Positions 17,214-26,694 of a stretch of DNA of 64,000 nucleotides are shown here, piece by piece. The stretch's first letter is position 1; every line of letters starts with the position of its first letter. The translations under genes and the position numbers were made by a program. The notes under the pieces were generated by a model, which was given only the letters and a program-made list of their open reading frames with translations, ran no database searches and was not told the DNA's origin. The DNA lies in NCBI GenBank assembly GCA_045602385.1, contig JAZSBL010000023.1:1-64000 (forward strand). The letters run 5' to 3'. This DNA is from SVTX01 sp045602385 (GTDB lineage Bacteria; Bacillota; Clostridia; Oscillospirales; CAG-272).

Positions 17214-18839
17214 TTAATACATACCGCCCATGCCGCCTGCTGCGGGAGCAGCGGGCTCGGGCTCCTTGATGTCAGCAACCACGGACTCGGTCGTAAGGAT
17301 GACCGATGCGATAGAAGCCGCATTCTGGAGCGCGCAACGTGTAACCTTCTTGGGGTCAACGATGCCGTTTGCGATCATATCAACGTACTTTTCATTGTAT
17401 GCGTCAAAGCCGTAGCCGATCTTCTTGGAGCTCATGATCTTATCAACGATAACCGCGCCGTCAAAGCCTGCGTTTGTTGCGATCTGACGAACGGGCTCCT
17501 CAAGTCCCTTGAGGACGATCTTAACGCCCGTCTTTTCGTCACCGTCAACAGTCTTGAGAACCTTCTCAACTGCGCTGATAACGTTGAGGTAAGCAGTTCC
17601 GCCACCTGCGACGATACCCTCCTCAACTGCAGCCTTGGTTGCATTGAGAGCGTCCTCGATGCGGAGCTTCTTTTCCTTCATTTCAGCCTCGGTTGCTGCG
17701 CCGACCTTGATAACCGCAACGCCGCCCGCAAGCTTTGCAAGTCTTTCCTGAAGCTTCTCACGGTCGAAGTCGGATGTGGTTGTCTCAATTCCTGCTCTGA
17801 TCTGGTTTACGCGTGCGCGGATCTCCTGAGGATCACCTGCGCCGTCAACGATAATTGTATTTTCCTTTGTGATCTTGACCTGACGGGCGCGTCCGAGCAT
17901 CTGGATAGATGTGTCCTTAAGCTCAAGGCCGATCTCGGAGGAAACTACCTGACCTCCCGTAAGGATCGCGATATCGCGGAGCATCTCCTTTCTTCGATCA
18001 CCAAATCCGGGTGCCTTAACCGCAACGCAGGTAAACGTTCCGCGGAGCTTGTTGAGAACGAGAGTTGTGAGAGCCTCACCCTCAACGTCCTCTGCGATGA
18101 TAACGAGCTTTCTGCCCGACTGAACGAGCTGCTCAAGAAGGGGAAGAATGTCGTTTATTGTAGAGATCTTCTTGTCTGTGATAAGAACGAGGGCGTCGTC
18201 GATGACTGCCTCCATCTTATCTGTATCTGTAACCATGTAGGGGGAGAGATATCCGCGGTCGAACTGCATACCCTCAACAACCTCGGAGTAGGTCTCTGCG
18301 CTCTTCGACTCCTCGATGGTGATAACACCGTCTGCGGTAACCTTTTCCATAGCGTCTGCGATAAGCTCACCGATGACCTCATCGCCTGCGGAGATAGTAC
18401 CTACGCGTGCGATGTCCTCCTTGCCGTTTACCTTCTTTGCGTTTGCGTTTAGCGCCTCAACAGCCGCGTCAACAGCCTTCTTCATACCCTTGCGGATAAC
18501 CATGGGATTAGCGCCTGCGGTTACGTTCTTCATGCCCTCGCGAACGAATGCCTGAGCAAGAAGTGTAGCGGTGGTTGTACCGTCACCTGCCGCGTCGTTG
18601 GTCTTTGTAGCGACCTCGCGGACGAGCTGCGCGCCCATATTTTCTGCCTCGTCGGGAAGCTCGATCTCCTTTGCGATTGTAACACCGTCGTTGGTGATGA
18701 GCGGAGCGCCGAACTTCTTATCAAGAACGACGTTTCTGCCCTTGGGGCCCATTGTGATCTTTACTGTATCAGCGAGCTTGTCAATACCGCGGACAAGCGC
18801 GTTTCTGGCTTCAATGCCGTAGAGAATTTCCTTTGCCAT
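17214..18839 (-). CDS. groEL: chaperonin GroEL
   Basis: A 541-residue chaperonin subunit of the 14-mer folding chamber. The N-terminal region KITMGPKGRNVVLDK and the ATP-binding segment NDAAGDGTTTATLLAQ are intact. The C-terminus ends in the flexible GGMGGMY tail. It lies 23 bp after groES in one operon, controlled by the CIRCE element upstream. Confidence 0.98.
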   Translation of the reverse strand: MAKEILYGIEARNALVRGIDKLADTVKITMGPKGRNVVLDKKFGAPLITNDGVTIAKEIELPDEAENMGAQLVREVATKTNDAAGDGTTTATLLAQAFVREGMKNVTAGANPMVIRKGMKKAVDAAVEALNANAKKVNGKEDIARVGTISAGDEVIGELIADAMEKVTADGVITIEESKSAETYSEVVEGMQFDRGYLSPYMVTDTDKMEAVIDDALVLITDKKISTINDILPLLEQLVQSGRKLVIIAEDVEGEALTTLVLNKLRGTFTCVAVKAPGFGDRRKEMLRDIAILTGGQVVSSEIGLELKDTSIQMLGRARQVKITKENTIIVDGAGDPQEIRARVNQIRAGIETTTSDFDREKLQERLAKLAGGVAVIKVGAATEAEMKEKKLRIEDALNATKAAVEEGIVAGGGTAYLNVISAVEKVLKTVDGDEKTGVKIVLKGLEEPVRQIATNAGFDGAVIVDKIMSSKKIGYGFDAYNEKYVDMIANGIVDPKKVTRCALQNAASIASVILTTESVVADIKEPEPAAPAAGGMGGMY

Positions 18840-18862
18840 GATTCTATACTCCTTCGAATAAA

Positions 18863-19147
18863 TTATTCAACGATTGCGAAGATGTCATCCTCAGAGAGAA
18901 TGGTGTATTCAACGCCCTCAAGCTTGACGGTAGTGCCCGCGTACTTGCTTGCGATGATCTTGTCGCCGACCTTTACGGTCATGGGAACGAGTGCGCCGTT
19001 TTCAACCTTGCCGGGACCGATTGCGATAACCTCGGCAGACTGGGGCTTTTCCTGCGCGCTTGCGGTAAGTATGATACCGGACTGAGTCTTCTCCTCTGCC
19101 TCGGCGAATTTGATTACAACTCTGTTAGATAAGGGTCTGAGAGCCAT
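18863..19147 (-). CDS. groES: co-chaperonin GroES
   Basis: A 94-residue lid protein for GroEL. The N-terminal LRPLSNRVVIKF and the mobile-loop region (EEKTQSGIILTASAQEKPQ) are visible, as is the usual C-terminal strand. First gene of the operon; AGGAGG-type ribosome site upstream. Confidence 0.97.
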   Translation of the reverse strand: MALRPLSNRVVIKFAEAEEKTQSGIILTASAQEKPQSAEVIAIGPGKVENGALVPMTVKVGDKIIASKYAGTTVKLEGVEYTILSEDDIFAIVE

Positions 19148-19198
19148 TATAGTAACCTCCTGAACTTAAATTCGATTATAATTTACAAAAATCAACTT

Positions 19199-19225
19199 TT
19201 AGCACTCTTTTGTGTCGATTGCTAA
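19199..19225. promoter_or_regulatory. CIRCE element (HrcA operator)
   Basis: TTAGCACTC, nine bases, then GATTGCTAA: the CIRCE consensus with one change (G to T) in the second arm. It sits between the groES promoter and start codon, so HrcA should repress groESL without stress. hrcA itself is not in the window. Confidence 0.93.
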
Positions 19226-19236
19226 CCACAAGTTAT

Positions 19237-19264
19237 ATTCTACACTATTTTATAGAAATTGCAA
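19237..19264 (-). promoter_or_regulatory. SigA promoter of groESL
   Basis: Minus strand: TTGCAA, a 16-bp spacer, TAGAAT, placed directly upstream of CIRCE. Confidence 0.65.
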
Positions 19265-19415
19265 GGGCTTTGACATACAATTCACATATTATTAACAAAT
19301 AATATAATACTGAAAATCCCATTCGTGATAAAGAGAAAGGAGCGGACATATATTTGATAAAAAGAAACGAATTCCGGGCTGTAAGCCCTGTTTTTCGCTA
19401 TCTTGGAGGGTAGAT

Positions 19416-20750
19416 GTGCTTGTATTTCTGAATGAAAAAATAATTGGTGTTGCAACGGCGGTGATGCTGCTTACGATAGGAGTGTTTTTCAGCTTCGGGC
19501 TTGGATTTTTCTACGTTCGCCATCCGATAAAGATGATAAAGGAGATGCTCAGGCCGGAGGGCGGGCAGGGAATTTCTCCATTTCGCGCGGTGACGCTTGC
19601 ACTGGCGGGAACGTTGGGTGTAGGGAATATAGCCGGAGTCGCTTCCTCGATAGCGATAGGCGGATACGGCTCGGTCTTCTGGATGTGGGTGAGCGCGCTT
19701 GTGGCTATGGTATTAAAGTACGCGGAGATCACTCTGGCTATCTCACACAGACGTATGGACCGGGAGAGCGGCGAGCCCTACGGCGGAGCGCCGTATTACA
19801 TAAAGGATACACTTTCCCAAAGGGGCTTTGCGGTGGGGGGCAAGGCGCTTGCGGGGATATTTGCCGTTTTGTGCATTGTAAACGCTCTTACGATGGGGTG
19901 CATGCTCCAGGCGAATGCGGTGTCCACCTCGTTTGAGGGCGTATTTAATATAAGACCTTGGGCGATCGGGGCGGCAGTTGCGGTCCTCTGTTGCTTTGTG
20001 ATAACGGGCAGCGCGAGGTGGGTCGGCGGATTTTGCGAAAAAACTGTTCCTATTATGACTCTTGGATATATTGGAATATCTCTTGCGGTCATCTGGGCAC
20101 GCAGAGAGTCCGTGTCGGACACGTTTGACATTATTTTTCAAGAAGCGTTTAGTTTTGACAGCGCGGTGGGCGGAGTGGTCGGCTTTTTTGTATCCTCAAG
20201 TCTTCGCGCCGGCGTTATGCGCGGGCTGGTTTCAAATGAGGCAGGGTGCGGTACGGCTCCGACAGCGCACGCGGCGTCTAACGTCAGGCTGCCCGCCAAG
20301 CAGGGGCTATGGGGGATATTTGAGGTCTTTGTGGACACGATACTGTTATGTACCATGACCGCGATAGTGATAATCCTTGCGGGGGACGGTATAATGAGAT
20401 ATGCGGACAATCCCATGATGATGGCGGTAAAGGCCTACTCCTCGGTGCTGGGAGAGTGGAGCGAGTATTACATGTGCATATCGGTTCTTCTTTTTGCCTT
20501 TGCCACTATGGTCTGTTGGGCGCATTACGGTAAGGAGAGCTTACGGGCTATTGCAAGAGGCAGAGCCGCGGTGTCGATCTTTATAATTGTATTCTGCGTG
20601 GCTATATTTGTGGGCTCGGTTTCGGCACCGAAGGTGGCGTGGCTACTTGCGGATCTGTCTATTGGAATTATGACTATCATCAATCTGCCTATTCTTTGCG
20701 CGAATTTCAAGGAGATAAGGAGCGAAACGAAGCGGTTATTTAAAAAGTAA
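19416..20750 (+). CDS. AGCS-family sodium:amino acid symporter
   Basis: A 444-residue membrane protein with about ten hydrophobic helices and the family signature around GTLGVGNIAGVASSIAIGG and the SNEAGCGTAP loop. The family imports alanine or glycine with sodium. The start is taken as GTG at 19416 with TTGGAGGG five bases upstream; an out-of-frame ATG two bases earlier stops after five codons. A second family member is at 53143-54576. It stands alone, so the substrate remains open. Confidence 0.88.
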   Translation: MLVFLNEKIIGVATAVMLLTIGVFFSFGLGFFYVRHPIKMIKEMLRPEGGQGISPFRAVTLALAGTLGVGNIAGVASSIAIGGYGSVFWMWVSALVAMVLKYAEITLAISHRRMDRESGEPYGGAPYYIKDTLSQRGFAVGGKALAGIFAVLCIVNALTMGCMLQANAVSTSFEGVFNIRPWAIGAAVAVLCCFVITGSARWVGGFCEKTVPIMTLGYIGISLAVIWARRESVSDTFDIIFQEAFSFDSAVGGVVGFFVSSSLRAGVMRGLVSNEAGCGTAPTAHAASNVRLPAKQGLWGIFEVFVDTILLCTMTAIVIILAGDGIMRYADNPMMMAVKAYSSVLGEWSEYYMCISVLLFAFATMVCWAHYGKESLRAIARGRAAVSIFIIVFCVAIFVGSVSAPKVAWLLADLSIGIMTIINLPILCANFKEIRSETKRLFKK

Positions 20751-20761
20751 AGAAGTAAAAA

Positions 20762-20797
20762 AGCCCGAAGAGCATATGCCCTTCGGGTTGTTTTTTT
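20762..20797. terminator. terminator shared by the AGCS gene and the pot operon
   Basis: A 9-bp stem (AGCCCGAAG with CTTCGGGTT) is followed by eight T. It lies between convergent genes. Confidence 0.8.
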
Positions 20798-22037
20798 AGT
20801 AGTTGTTTCTCTTTTTCTTTCTTACTCCGAGGAATACTGCGAAGAATGCCATAGATCCTACGACGGATATACAGATTATATATATCGTCGGGCTGACGTC
20901 AATATCGCTCTTAAGCTCCTCCCAAAGGTTATTTACCATTGCAAGGGTCTTATCCGAAAGATTCTTGTAGGGAACAGCCTTGACATTATCGGTATCGTAT
21001 ATCTTGGCATACGCGTCATCCTTAATGTCTGACATATACTCGATATACTCCTCGCTCTCGCGTACCAGACGGTTGGGGGAGGCGTAATAGGTGTATTCCG
21101 CATTTGCGATCGCGGGCTCTTCTGAGAGCATGAAGTTGATATATCTCTCCGCAACAAGCTTATTCCGGCTTGTCTTGGGGATGCACATGGCATCTACGTA
21201 GAGGTTTGTGCCCTCTTTAGGATAGTAGAAATCAAGCGCATCGTTCTCCTCATACATGGTAAGGAAATCTCCCGCATAATACGCGGATATTGCCGCAGAG
21301 TTGCCCTGCATCTTATTGAATATCTCGTCCATGACGTAGCCCTGTAGTATATCCTTCTGGTCACGGAGCTTTTCTAAGGCTTGGCGCCACTCTGCCTCGT
21401 CGGCGGAGTTGACATCGAGGCCCAGGAAATATTGCGCGGTACCGAAGGCGTCACGCGAGTTATTAAACTGAAGAATGTTGCCCGAGTATTTTTCGTTCCA
21501 CATAAGATCCCATGATCCTGTATCGACCTCATCGACCATATCCGTGTTATAGATAATGCCGATCATTCCGTAGAAGTAGGGAACAGAGTATACGTTGCCC
21601 TCGTCGTAGTAGTCAAACTCTGCGTCGGGACCGTAGAACTCGGGAACAATATTTTCAATATTGGGAATATTGGCGTAGTCAAGGGGAGCAAGCATGTCCT
21701 CCTTGATAAGACGCTCTATCATATAGTCCGAGGGGACTATAACGTCATAGCTGACCGCGCCTGCGGAAAGCTTCGCGTACATATCCTCGTTTGAGGAGAA
21801 GGTCGAGTAGGTGACCTTAACGCGCTCTCCGTAGGTCTTGTAGTACCATTCCTCGAACGCGGCGTTTGAGTCGAGTGTGCCCTCCGAGCCGTCAGACATG
21901 TATTCGCCCCAGTTATAGACGTAAAGTGTCTTGACCTCGCTTTCCTTCTTCTCGCATGAAGCAAGGGGAAGCGTGAGCGACAGGAGCATTACTACACAAA
22001 GAGAGATAGCAGAAGCCTTTATCATGAGCTTTTTCAT
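20796..22037 (-). CDS. potD: spermidine/putrescine ABC transporter substrate-binding protein
   Basis: A 413-residue polyamine-binding protein. YNWGEYMSDG near the N-terminus and DVIVPSDYMIERL are typical of PotD/PotF. The signal peptide ends in a lipobox (LASC, Cys28). Unusually, a hydrophobic helix and a KKKR basic end (about residues 385-413) add a second possible membrane anchor. Last gene of the pot operon; its start overlaps potC by four bases. Confidence 0.93.
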   Translation of the reverse strand: MKKLMIKASAISLCVVMLLSLTLPLASCEKKESEVKTLYVYNWGEYMSDGSEGTLDSNAAFEEWYYKTYGERVKVTYSTFSSNEDMYAKLSAGAVSYDVIVPSDYMIERLIKEDMLAPLDYANIPNIENIVPEFYGPDAEFDYYDEGNVYSVPYFYGMIGIIYNTDMVDEVDTGSWDLMWNEKYSGNILQFNNSRDAFGTAQYFLGLDVNSADEAEWRQALEKLRDQKDILQGYVMDEIFNKMQGNSAAISAYYAGDFLTMYEENDALDFYYPKEGTNLYVDAMCIPKTSRNKLVAERYINFMLSEEPAIANAEYTYYASPNRLVRESEEYIEYMSDIKDDAYAKIYDTDNVKAVPYKNLSDKTLAMVNNLWEELKSDIDVSPTIYIICISVVGSMAFFAVFLGVRKKKRNNY

Positions 22038-22861
22038 TTGCGCGCACCTCCCATAGCCTTTTTCTTATCCTTGTAAACTCCGATAGAGCCCGCAAAGTTG
22101 ACGACAAGTAGAATTGCCAATATAGCGGCAACGATAATAGCGCAAAGCGCATACATGCTGAACTTGACGTTGTGTACCGTCTGGTTGTAGACGTAAAGGG
22201 GAAGTGTCTGGAAGTTCGGGGAGCTTACGAAATGGCTTATTACGAAATCGTCAAGCGACATTGTGAATCCAAGCATCATACCCGAAATTATACCGGGTAC
22301 TATCTCGGGAAGCTCAACCTTGAAGAATGCGCGGGACGGTGTGCAGCCGAGGTCCTGCGCCGCCTCCGAGAGTGATTTGTCAAGCTGATTGAATCTCGGC
22401 ATTACCGAGAGCAGGACGTAGGGCAGATTGAAGGTGGTGTGCGCTATAAGCATCGTGCCAAAGCCCATAAAGTCGTTTGCGCCGATAATTGTCATGACTG
22501 CAACGAAGAGAAGCATCATTGAGACACCGGTGACGATATCGGGGTTCATCATGGGGATATTTGTCACGCTTGTTATCGCGCCCTTTAAAAACTTATTTCT
22601 CATGTGTCGCAGACCGAGAGCGGCAAAGGTGCCGATAACGGTAGCGATAGCAGATGAAAGCACTGCAAGCAAAAGCGAGTTTTTAAGCGCGGTGAGCGCC
22701 TCCTCGTCGCCCAAAAGCTCCTCGTACCAGACAAAGGAAAAGCCTGAGAATTCCGCAAGGCTTCCCGCCTCGTTAAAGGAGAAGATGATGAGCACCGCAA
22801 TAGGTGCGTAGAGAAGCGCGAAAATAAGGAAGATATAGCCGCTTTGTAAGAATTTCTTCAT
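22034..22861 (-). CDS. potC: polyamine ABC transporter permease
   Basis: A 275-residue inner-membrane permease with six hydrophobic segments. The EAA loop that contacts the ATPase is visible as LSEAAQDLGCTPSRAFFKVELPEI. It overlaps potB and potD by four bases on each side. It forms the channel together with PotB. Confidence 0.93.
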   Translation of the reverse strand: MKKFLQSGYIFLIFALLYAPIAVLIIFSFNEAGSLAEFSGFSFVWYEELLGDEEALTALKNSLLLAVLSSAIATVIGTFAALGLRHMRNKFLKGAITSVTNIPMMNPDIVTGVSMMLLFVAVMTIIGANDFMGFGTMLIAHTTFNLPYVLLSVMPRFNQLDKSLSEAAQDLGCTPSRAFFKVELPEIVPGIISGMMLGFTMSLDDFVISHFVSSPNFQTLPLYVYNQTVHNVKFSMYALCAIIVAAILAILLVVNFAGSIGVYKDKKKAMGGARK

Positions 22862-23688
22862 ACGATGATACCTCCTTCATTGTCCGAAAACTTATTCATT
22901 ACCCGGACCGAAATAAGGATAAGCACCATCATAACAAGCGATATCGCCGCGCCGACGTTGTACGTGCTTGGATTTTTGAAAAGACGCTCTATGGTATCAC
23001 CGATAAGGTCTATCTTACCCGCACCGAGCTTCTGAGAAATGTAGAAGGTACTGATGGAGGGGACGAATACCATTGTAACGCCCGAAATGACTCCCGATGC
23101 GGTAAGGGGCATGATGACCTTCGTCATCGTTTGCCAAGAGCTGCATCCGAGGTCGTGAGCCGCCTCTATATACTTCTTGTCCAGCTTTGACATGGTTGTA
23201 AAGATGGGCAGTACCATATAAGGCAAAAAGTCGTAGACCATACCGAGGATAACGCCCGCATCGGATCCGACGATATAGAGTCTGTCAAGCCCAAGGCTCT
23301 CCAAAAAGGAGTTGAGCAGACCGCCGTTATCGAGCAGAGCCATAAGCGCGTAGGTTCTTATCAGAAGATTGCACCACATTGGGAGCATGATAAGCACCAT
23401 AAGTATTTTCTGCATCTTGGGTGTAGTCCTTGACATAAAGTACGCCAAGGGGTATCCTATCAGAAGGCATATTACGGTCGCGATAAGCGCGAATGCGATC
23501 GAAAGGATAAATACGTTTGTGTACTGTGAGAGAGAAGCGACGTTGGAGAGCGAGAATCTCACACCTTCATCTGTCGTTTCTGTAAAAGCGAAGTAGAGAA
23601 CAAAGAGCATGGGCGCCACGATGAACATGACCATCCATACAAGGTGGGGCGCTGCTGCCATTCTCTGAAAAACAGAACCCTTTTTCAT
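22858..23688 (-). CDS. potB: polyamine ABC transporter permease
   Basis: A 276-residue permease with six predicted helices and an EAA loop (IEAAHDLGCSSWQTMTKVIM). It follows potA directly (stop and start share a base) and overlaps potC. The order potA-B-C-D is the classical one. Confidence 0.93.
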   Translation of the reverse strand: MKKGSVFQRMAAAPHLVWMVMFIVAPMLFVLYFAFTETTDEGVRFSLSNVASLSQYTNVFILSIAFALIATVICLLIGYPLAYFMSRTTPKMQKILMVLIMLPMWCNLLIRTYALMALLDNGGLLNSFLESLGLDRLYIVGSDAGVILGMVYDFLPYMVLPIFTTMSKLDKKYIEAAHDLGCSSWQTMTKVIMPLTASGVISGVTMVFVPSISTFYISQKLGAGKIDLIGDTIERLFKNPSTYNVGAAISLVMMVLILISVRVMNKFSDNEGGIIV

Positions 23689-24818
23689 TATTCTTCTTCA
23701 TCCTCCGGCTCTGTAGGATCGGAGAGCTGATCAAGCTCGTCAGAGAAGGACGAGTAGTCTCCGAACATTCCGGAGAACTCGGACTTGTTCATGATATGTA
23801 TTGCCTCGGGCTCGATATAGAGGCCGATATGCTCGCCCTCTGCGACAAAGTCCGTGGTCTGGATCATCCACTTGAAGCCGTTGATATCAACGATTATCTC
23901 CCAGTGAACGCCCTTGAAGGTTACAGATGTGACGATACCCTGCAGCATTCCGTCAGCGGGAGCCACGACGTCGACGTCCTCCGGACGAACGACTACGTCA
24001 ACGAGCTGATTGGGCTCAAATCCCGCGTCAACACACTCAAAGGTATGTCCTGAGAAGCGGACCTTGAAGTCCTTGAGCATAACGCCGTCGATGATATTCG
24101 ATTCGCCGATAAAGTCGGCTACGAATGCGTTTTCGGGCTCGTTATAGATATCGGTGGGAGAGCCGATCTGCTGTATCTGTCCGTTTGCCATAACTACGAC
24201 GATGTCGGACATGGAGAGCGCCTCCTCTTGATCGTGCGTTACGTATATAAAGGTGATTCCCGTTGCCTTCTGCATCTTCTTTAGCTCGTTCTGCATATCC
24301 TTGCGGAGCTTTAAGTCGAGCGCACCGAGAGGCTCGTCAAGAAGAAGCACCTCAGGCTCGTTTACAAGCGCACGGGCAATAGCAACTCTCTGCTGCTGAC
24401 CTCCCGAAAGCGTAGTCACGCGGCGGCGCTCAAAGCCCTTGAGGTTTACAAGGGAAAGTGCCTCCTTTACCTTCTCGCGAATCGTTTCCTCGGGAGTCTT
24501 TTTTAGACGGAGTCCAAAGGCGATATTTTCAAACACGTTAAGGTGGGGGAAGAGGGCATACTTCTGGAATACCGTATTTACGGGTCTTTTGTGAGGGGGG
24601 ACGTCCTTAACACTCTTTCCGTCAAAGCATACGTTACCCGTATCGGGTGTTTCAAATCCGCCGATGATACGGAGAGTCGTTGTCTTTCCGCAGCCTGAGG
24701 GGCCGAGGAGAGTTACGAATTCCTTGTCGTGGATCTGAAGATTGATATGGTCGAGAATTAGCTCGCCATCGTAGGATTTAGAAACGTCTGTCAGGTTGAT
24801 GATAACTTTCTTTTCCAT
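23688..24818 (-). CDS. potA: polyamine ABC transporter ATP-binding protein
   Basis: A 376-residue ATPase that powers the transporter. Walker A GPSGCGKTT (about 39-47), the signature LSGGQQQRVAIARAL, Walker B LLLDEPLGALD and a C-terminal TOBE domain (about 270-345) are all present. An acidic tail (DPTEPEDEEE) ends it. AAAAGGAG lies upstream. A 20-codon upstream frame ends in TAATG at its start codon. Confidence 0.95.
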   Translation of the reverse strand: MEKKVIINLTDVSKSYDGELILDHINLQIHDKEFVTLLGPSGCGKTTTLRIIGGFETPDTGNVCFDGKSVKDVPPHKRPVNTVFQKYALFPHLNVFENIAFGLRLKKTPEETIREKVKEALSLVNLKGFERRRVTTLSGGQQQRVAIARALVNEPEVLLLDEPLGALDLKLRKDMQNELKKMQKATGITFIYVTHDQEEALSMSDIVVVMANGQIQQIGSPTDIYNEPENAFVADFIGESNIIDGVMLKDFKVRFSGHTFECVDAGFEPNQLVDVVVRPEDVDVVAPADGMLQGIVTSVTFKGVHWEIIVDINGFKWMIQTTDFVAEGEHIGLYIEPEAIHIMNKSEFSGMFGDYSSFSDELDQLSDPTEPEDEEE

Positions 24819-25034
24819 TACACATAAAAACTCCTTTTAAAATCCGAGATTACGGGGTTTGCGCGGCTGTTGCCACACATCTCCGCCGAAATTTTTGATG
24901 CGTTTTTCGACAATGTGACCAAGGGATTTACCTTTCTGTATCCGTCTTAGAACGACAAAGTCGCAGCCTGCGGAAAAGGAATGATACAAAATGTATTCTT
25001 TCCTTTACACTTCAAGCAGAAATTGACATATCAC
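24819..25034 (-). promoter_or_regulatory. long 5' leader of the pot operon
   Basis: About 210 nt separate the predicted start of transcription from potA. Near the 5' end the leader contains a long hairpin (about 24976-25008, AAAGGAA...TTCCTTT with inner GAATACA/TGTATCA). Near the 3' end it has a 20-codon open frame (start 24880) whose stop overlaps the potA ATG. It may regulate the operon post-transcriptionally; no known riboswitch was recognised. Confidence 0.4.
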
Positions 25035-25063
25035 ATTGTATCATATTTTATGTTACAATGCAA
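25035..25063 (-). promoter_or_regulatory. SigA promoter of the pot operon
   Basis: Minus strand: TTGCAT, a 17-bp spacer, TACAAT. It is the only well-spaced pair of boxes in the 300-bp gap. Confidence 0.6.
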
Positions 25064-25115
25064 TAGATTTTAGAAAAAAAACAACCCCGCTCCCTCTTTT
25101 TATCTAAAACGCGAC

Positions 25116-26267
25116 TTATTTCGCGATCTCACATATATCGCGGCAGGCTCTCTCGACGTCGTCCTCGGTATTGAACACGGAGAAGGACATGCGTACCGCG
25201 CCGCCCTCCGGAGTGCCGAGTGTCTTGTGCGCCAATGGCGCGCAATGATACCCTGTGCGAAGGCAAAGTCCACGCTCCGACAGCCTTGAGCCGAGGTCGT
25301 CCGGAGCAATTCCACTTACGTTGAAAAGCAAGGTGCTTCCCGCATCTGAGTCACCGTAAAACTCAATGCCTTCAATATTGCAAAGCGAAACGTAGGCCTG
25401 ACGCCAAAGGGCGTGCTCATGTGCCGCGATCCTCTCAAGTCCGATCTCACGTATAAATTTTACTCCCTCGCAGAGCCCCACGATAGACGGGGTACAGAGA
25501 GTTCCGCCCTCATATCTTTCGGGTGAGACGGTGCCCATAGAGAGATCAAGTGAGCTTACTCCGTTTCCGCCCTCGATAAGCGTATCAAGCATCAGTGAGC
25601 TTCTCAAAACGAGCACTCCGACCCCCTGCGGGGCGTAAAGTCCCTTGTGCCCCGGAAGACAAAGCATGTCAATACAGTCTTTTTCAAGTGATATCTCCGC
25701 ATGTCCCGCGCCTTGCGCGGCATCTACGAGGAAAAGCAGTCCGTAACGGTGGCAGAGCTGACCGATCTCCTTTACAGGTAGGGAATAGGAGCATATATTT
25801 GAGGTGTGTATCGCGCACACAAGTCTGGTATTCGGGCGCATTCTTTTAATTATTCCCGACAGTATCTCCTCGGTGGATAGTGGCAGGCCGTTTTTGTGAG
25901 TGGGATAGACGTCGTAATTTACCCGTCTGCCGTTTTTCAGCTTGGCTAACGGGCGGAGCGTTGAATTATGCTCCATATCGCTAATCAGCACGTGCCCTCC
26001 GCGAGCCATTGCGCCCTTTATGGCTAAATTGAGCGCTTGTGTCGTGTTAAGGGTAAATATCACGTTTTCCGGAGCGGCGGAAAAAAGTGAGGCGAGAGCC
26101 TCACGCGCTGAGTAGACTGCCTCCGCGCTCTTTAGCGCCAATGCGTGCGAGCCCCGTCCCGCATTTCCGCAATAGTGCTCCATACATTCCTGTACCGAAT
26201 CAAGGACTCCGCGCGGCTTTGGAAAGGTCGTCGCCGCATTGTCAAGATAAATGATATTTTTGTCCAT
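25116..26267 (-). CDS. cysteine desulfurase-like class V aminotransferase
   Basis: A 383-residue PLP enzyme. YLDNAATTFPKP opens the protein, DMEHNS and LVDAAQGAGH lie mid-protein, and the PLP lysine is in LPGHKGLYAPQG. The late RTGYHCAPLAH holds the active cysteine. The family removes sulfur (or selenium) from cysteine. I start it at 26267, after TAGGAG. A DUF3343 gene just upstream suggests a sulfur or selenium delivery partner rather than the Isc/Suf iron-sulfur pathway. Confidence 0.88.
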   Translation of the reverse strand: MDKNIIYLDNAATTFPKPRGVLDSVQECMEHYCGNAGRGSHALALKSAEAVYSAREALASLFSAAPENVIFTLNTTQALNLAIKGAMARGGHVLISDMEHNSTLRPLAKLKNGRRVNYDVYPTHKNGLPLSTEEILSGIIKRMRPNTRLVCAIHTSNICSYSLPVKEIGQLCHRYGLLFLVDAAQGAGHAEISLEKDCIDMLCLPGHKGLYAPQGVGVLVLRSSLMLDTLIEGGNGVSSLDLSMGTVSPERYEGGTLCTPSIVGLCEGVKFIREIGLERIAAHEHALWRQAYVSLCNIEGIEFYGDSDAGSTLLFNVSGIAPDDLGSRLSERGLCLRTGYHCAPLAHKTLGTPEGGAVRMSFSVFNTEDDVERACRDICEIAK

Positions 26268-26318
26268 AAGAACTCCTATATAGTTCGGGGGCCGAGCGTA
26301 CGCCAAGCCCCCTTTGTT

Positions 26319-26561
26319 TTATCTGTGAAACAGCCTTGCATTAATGCCGCGCGATTCCAATACCGAAATGATATTTCCGGATAGCTCGCAGGGGTATTCA
26401 ATGCCGTAAATACAGCCGTGGCTGTCGCCACCTCCGCTAAGCTTTTTTACACTAACGGATATGCCTTGGGCGGCAAGCGCGCGCCTGGCCTTTATGGCAG
26501 TTGTCATAGAGCCCGTGGATGCGGCGCAAAGCGAGGTGTGATAAGGTGATGTTCTGCCCAT
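26319..26561 (-). CDS. DUF3343 putative Se/S carrier protein
   Basis: An 80-residue protein. STGSMTTAIKARRALAAQGI, SGGGDSHGCIYGIEYP with a central cysteine, and a short C-terminal helix match the DUF3343 family, described as a putative sulfur or selenium carrier. It is next to a cysteine desulfurase (51-bp gap), the arrangement I know for this family. I infer that the cysteine accepts a persulfide or selenide. Confidence 0.75.
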   Translation of the reverse strand: MGRTSPYHTSLCAASTGSMTTAIKARRALAAQGISVSVKKLSGGGDSHGCIYGIEYPCELSGNIISVLESRGINARLFHR

Positions 26562-26694
26562 TTTTCCGTCCTCTTGATGCGTGTTTGAGAGAAGACTCTC
26601 ACTACATTTTATTCGCTTTGCAGGGGAAGTGTTCGTGCTTTACCGCGGGCGCGGAGAGGGGATATTGGGCGGGGAATTAAATTTCGCAAAATAC

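Noticed and set aside
19354..19413. 19-codon upstream frame before the AGCS gene (TTG start)
   Set aside because: The ribosome site is too far from the TTG, the peptide has no biased codons and no terminator alternative follows. Probably chance.
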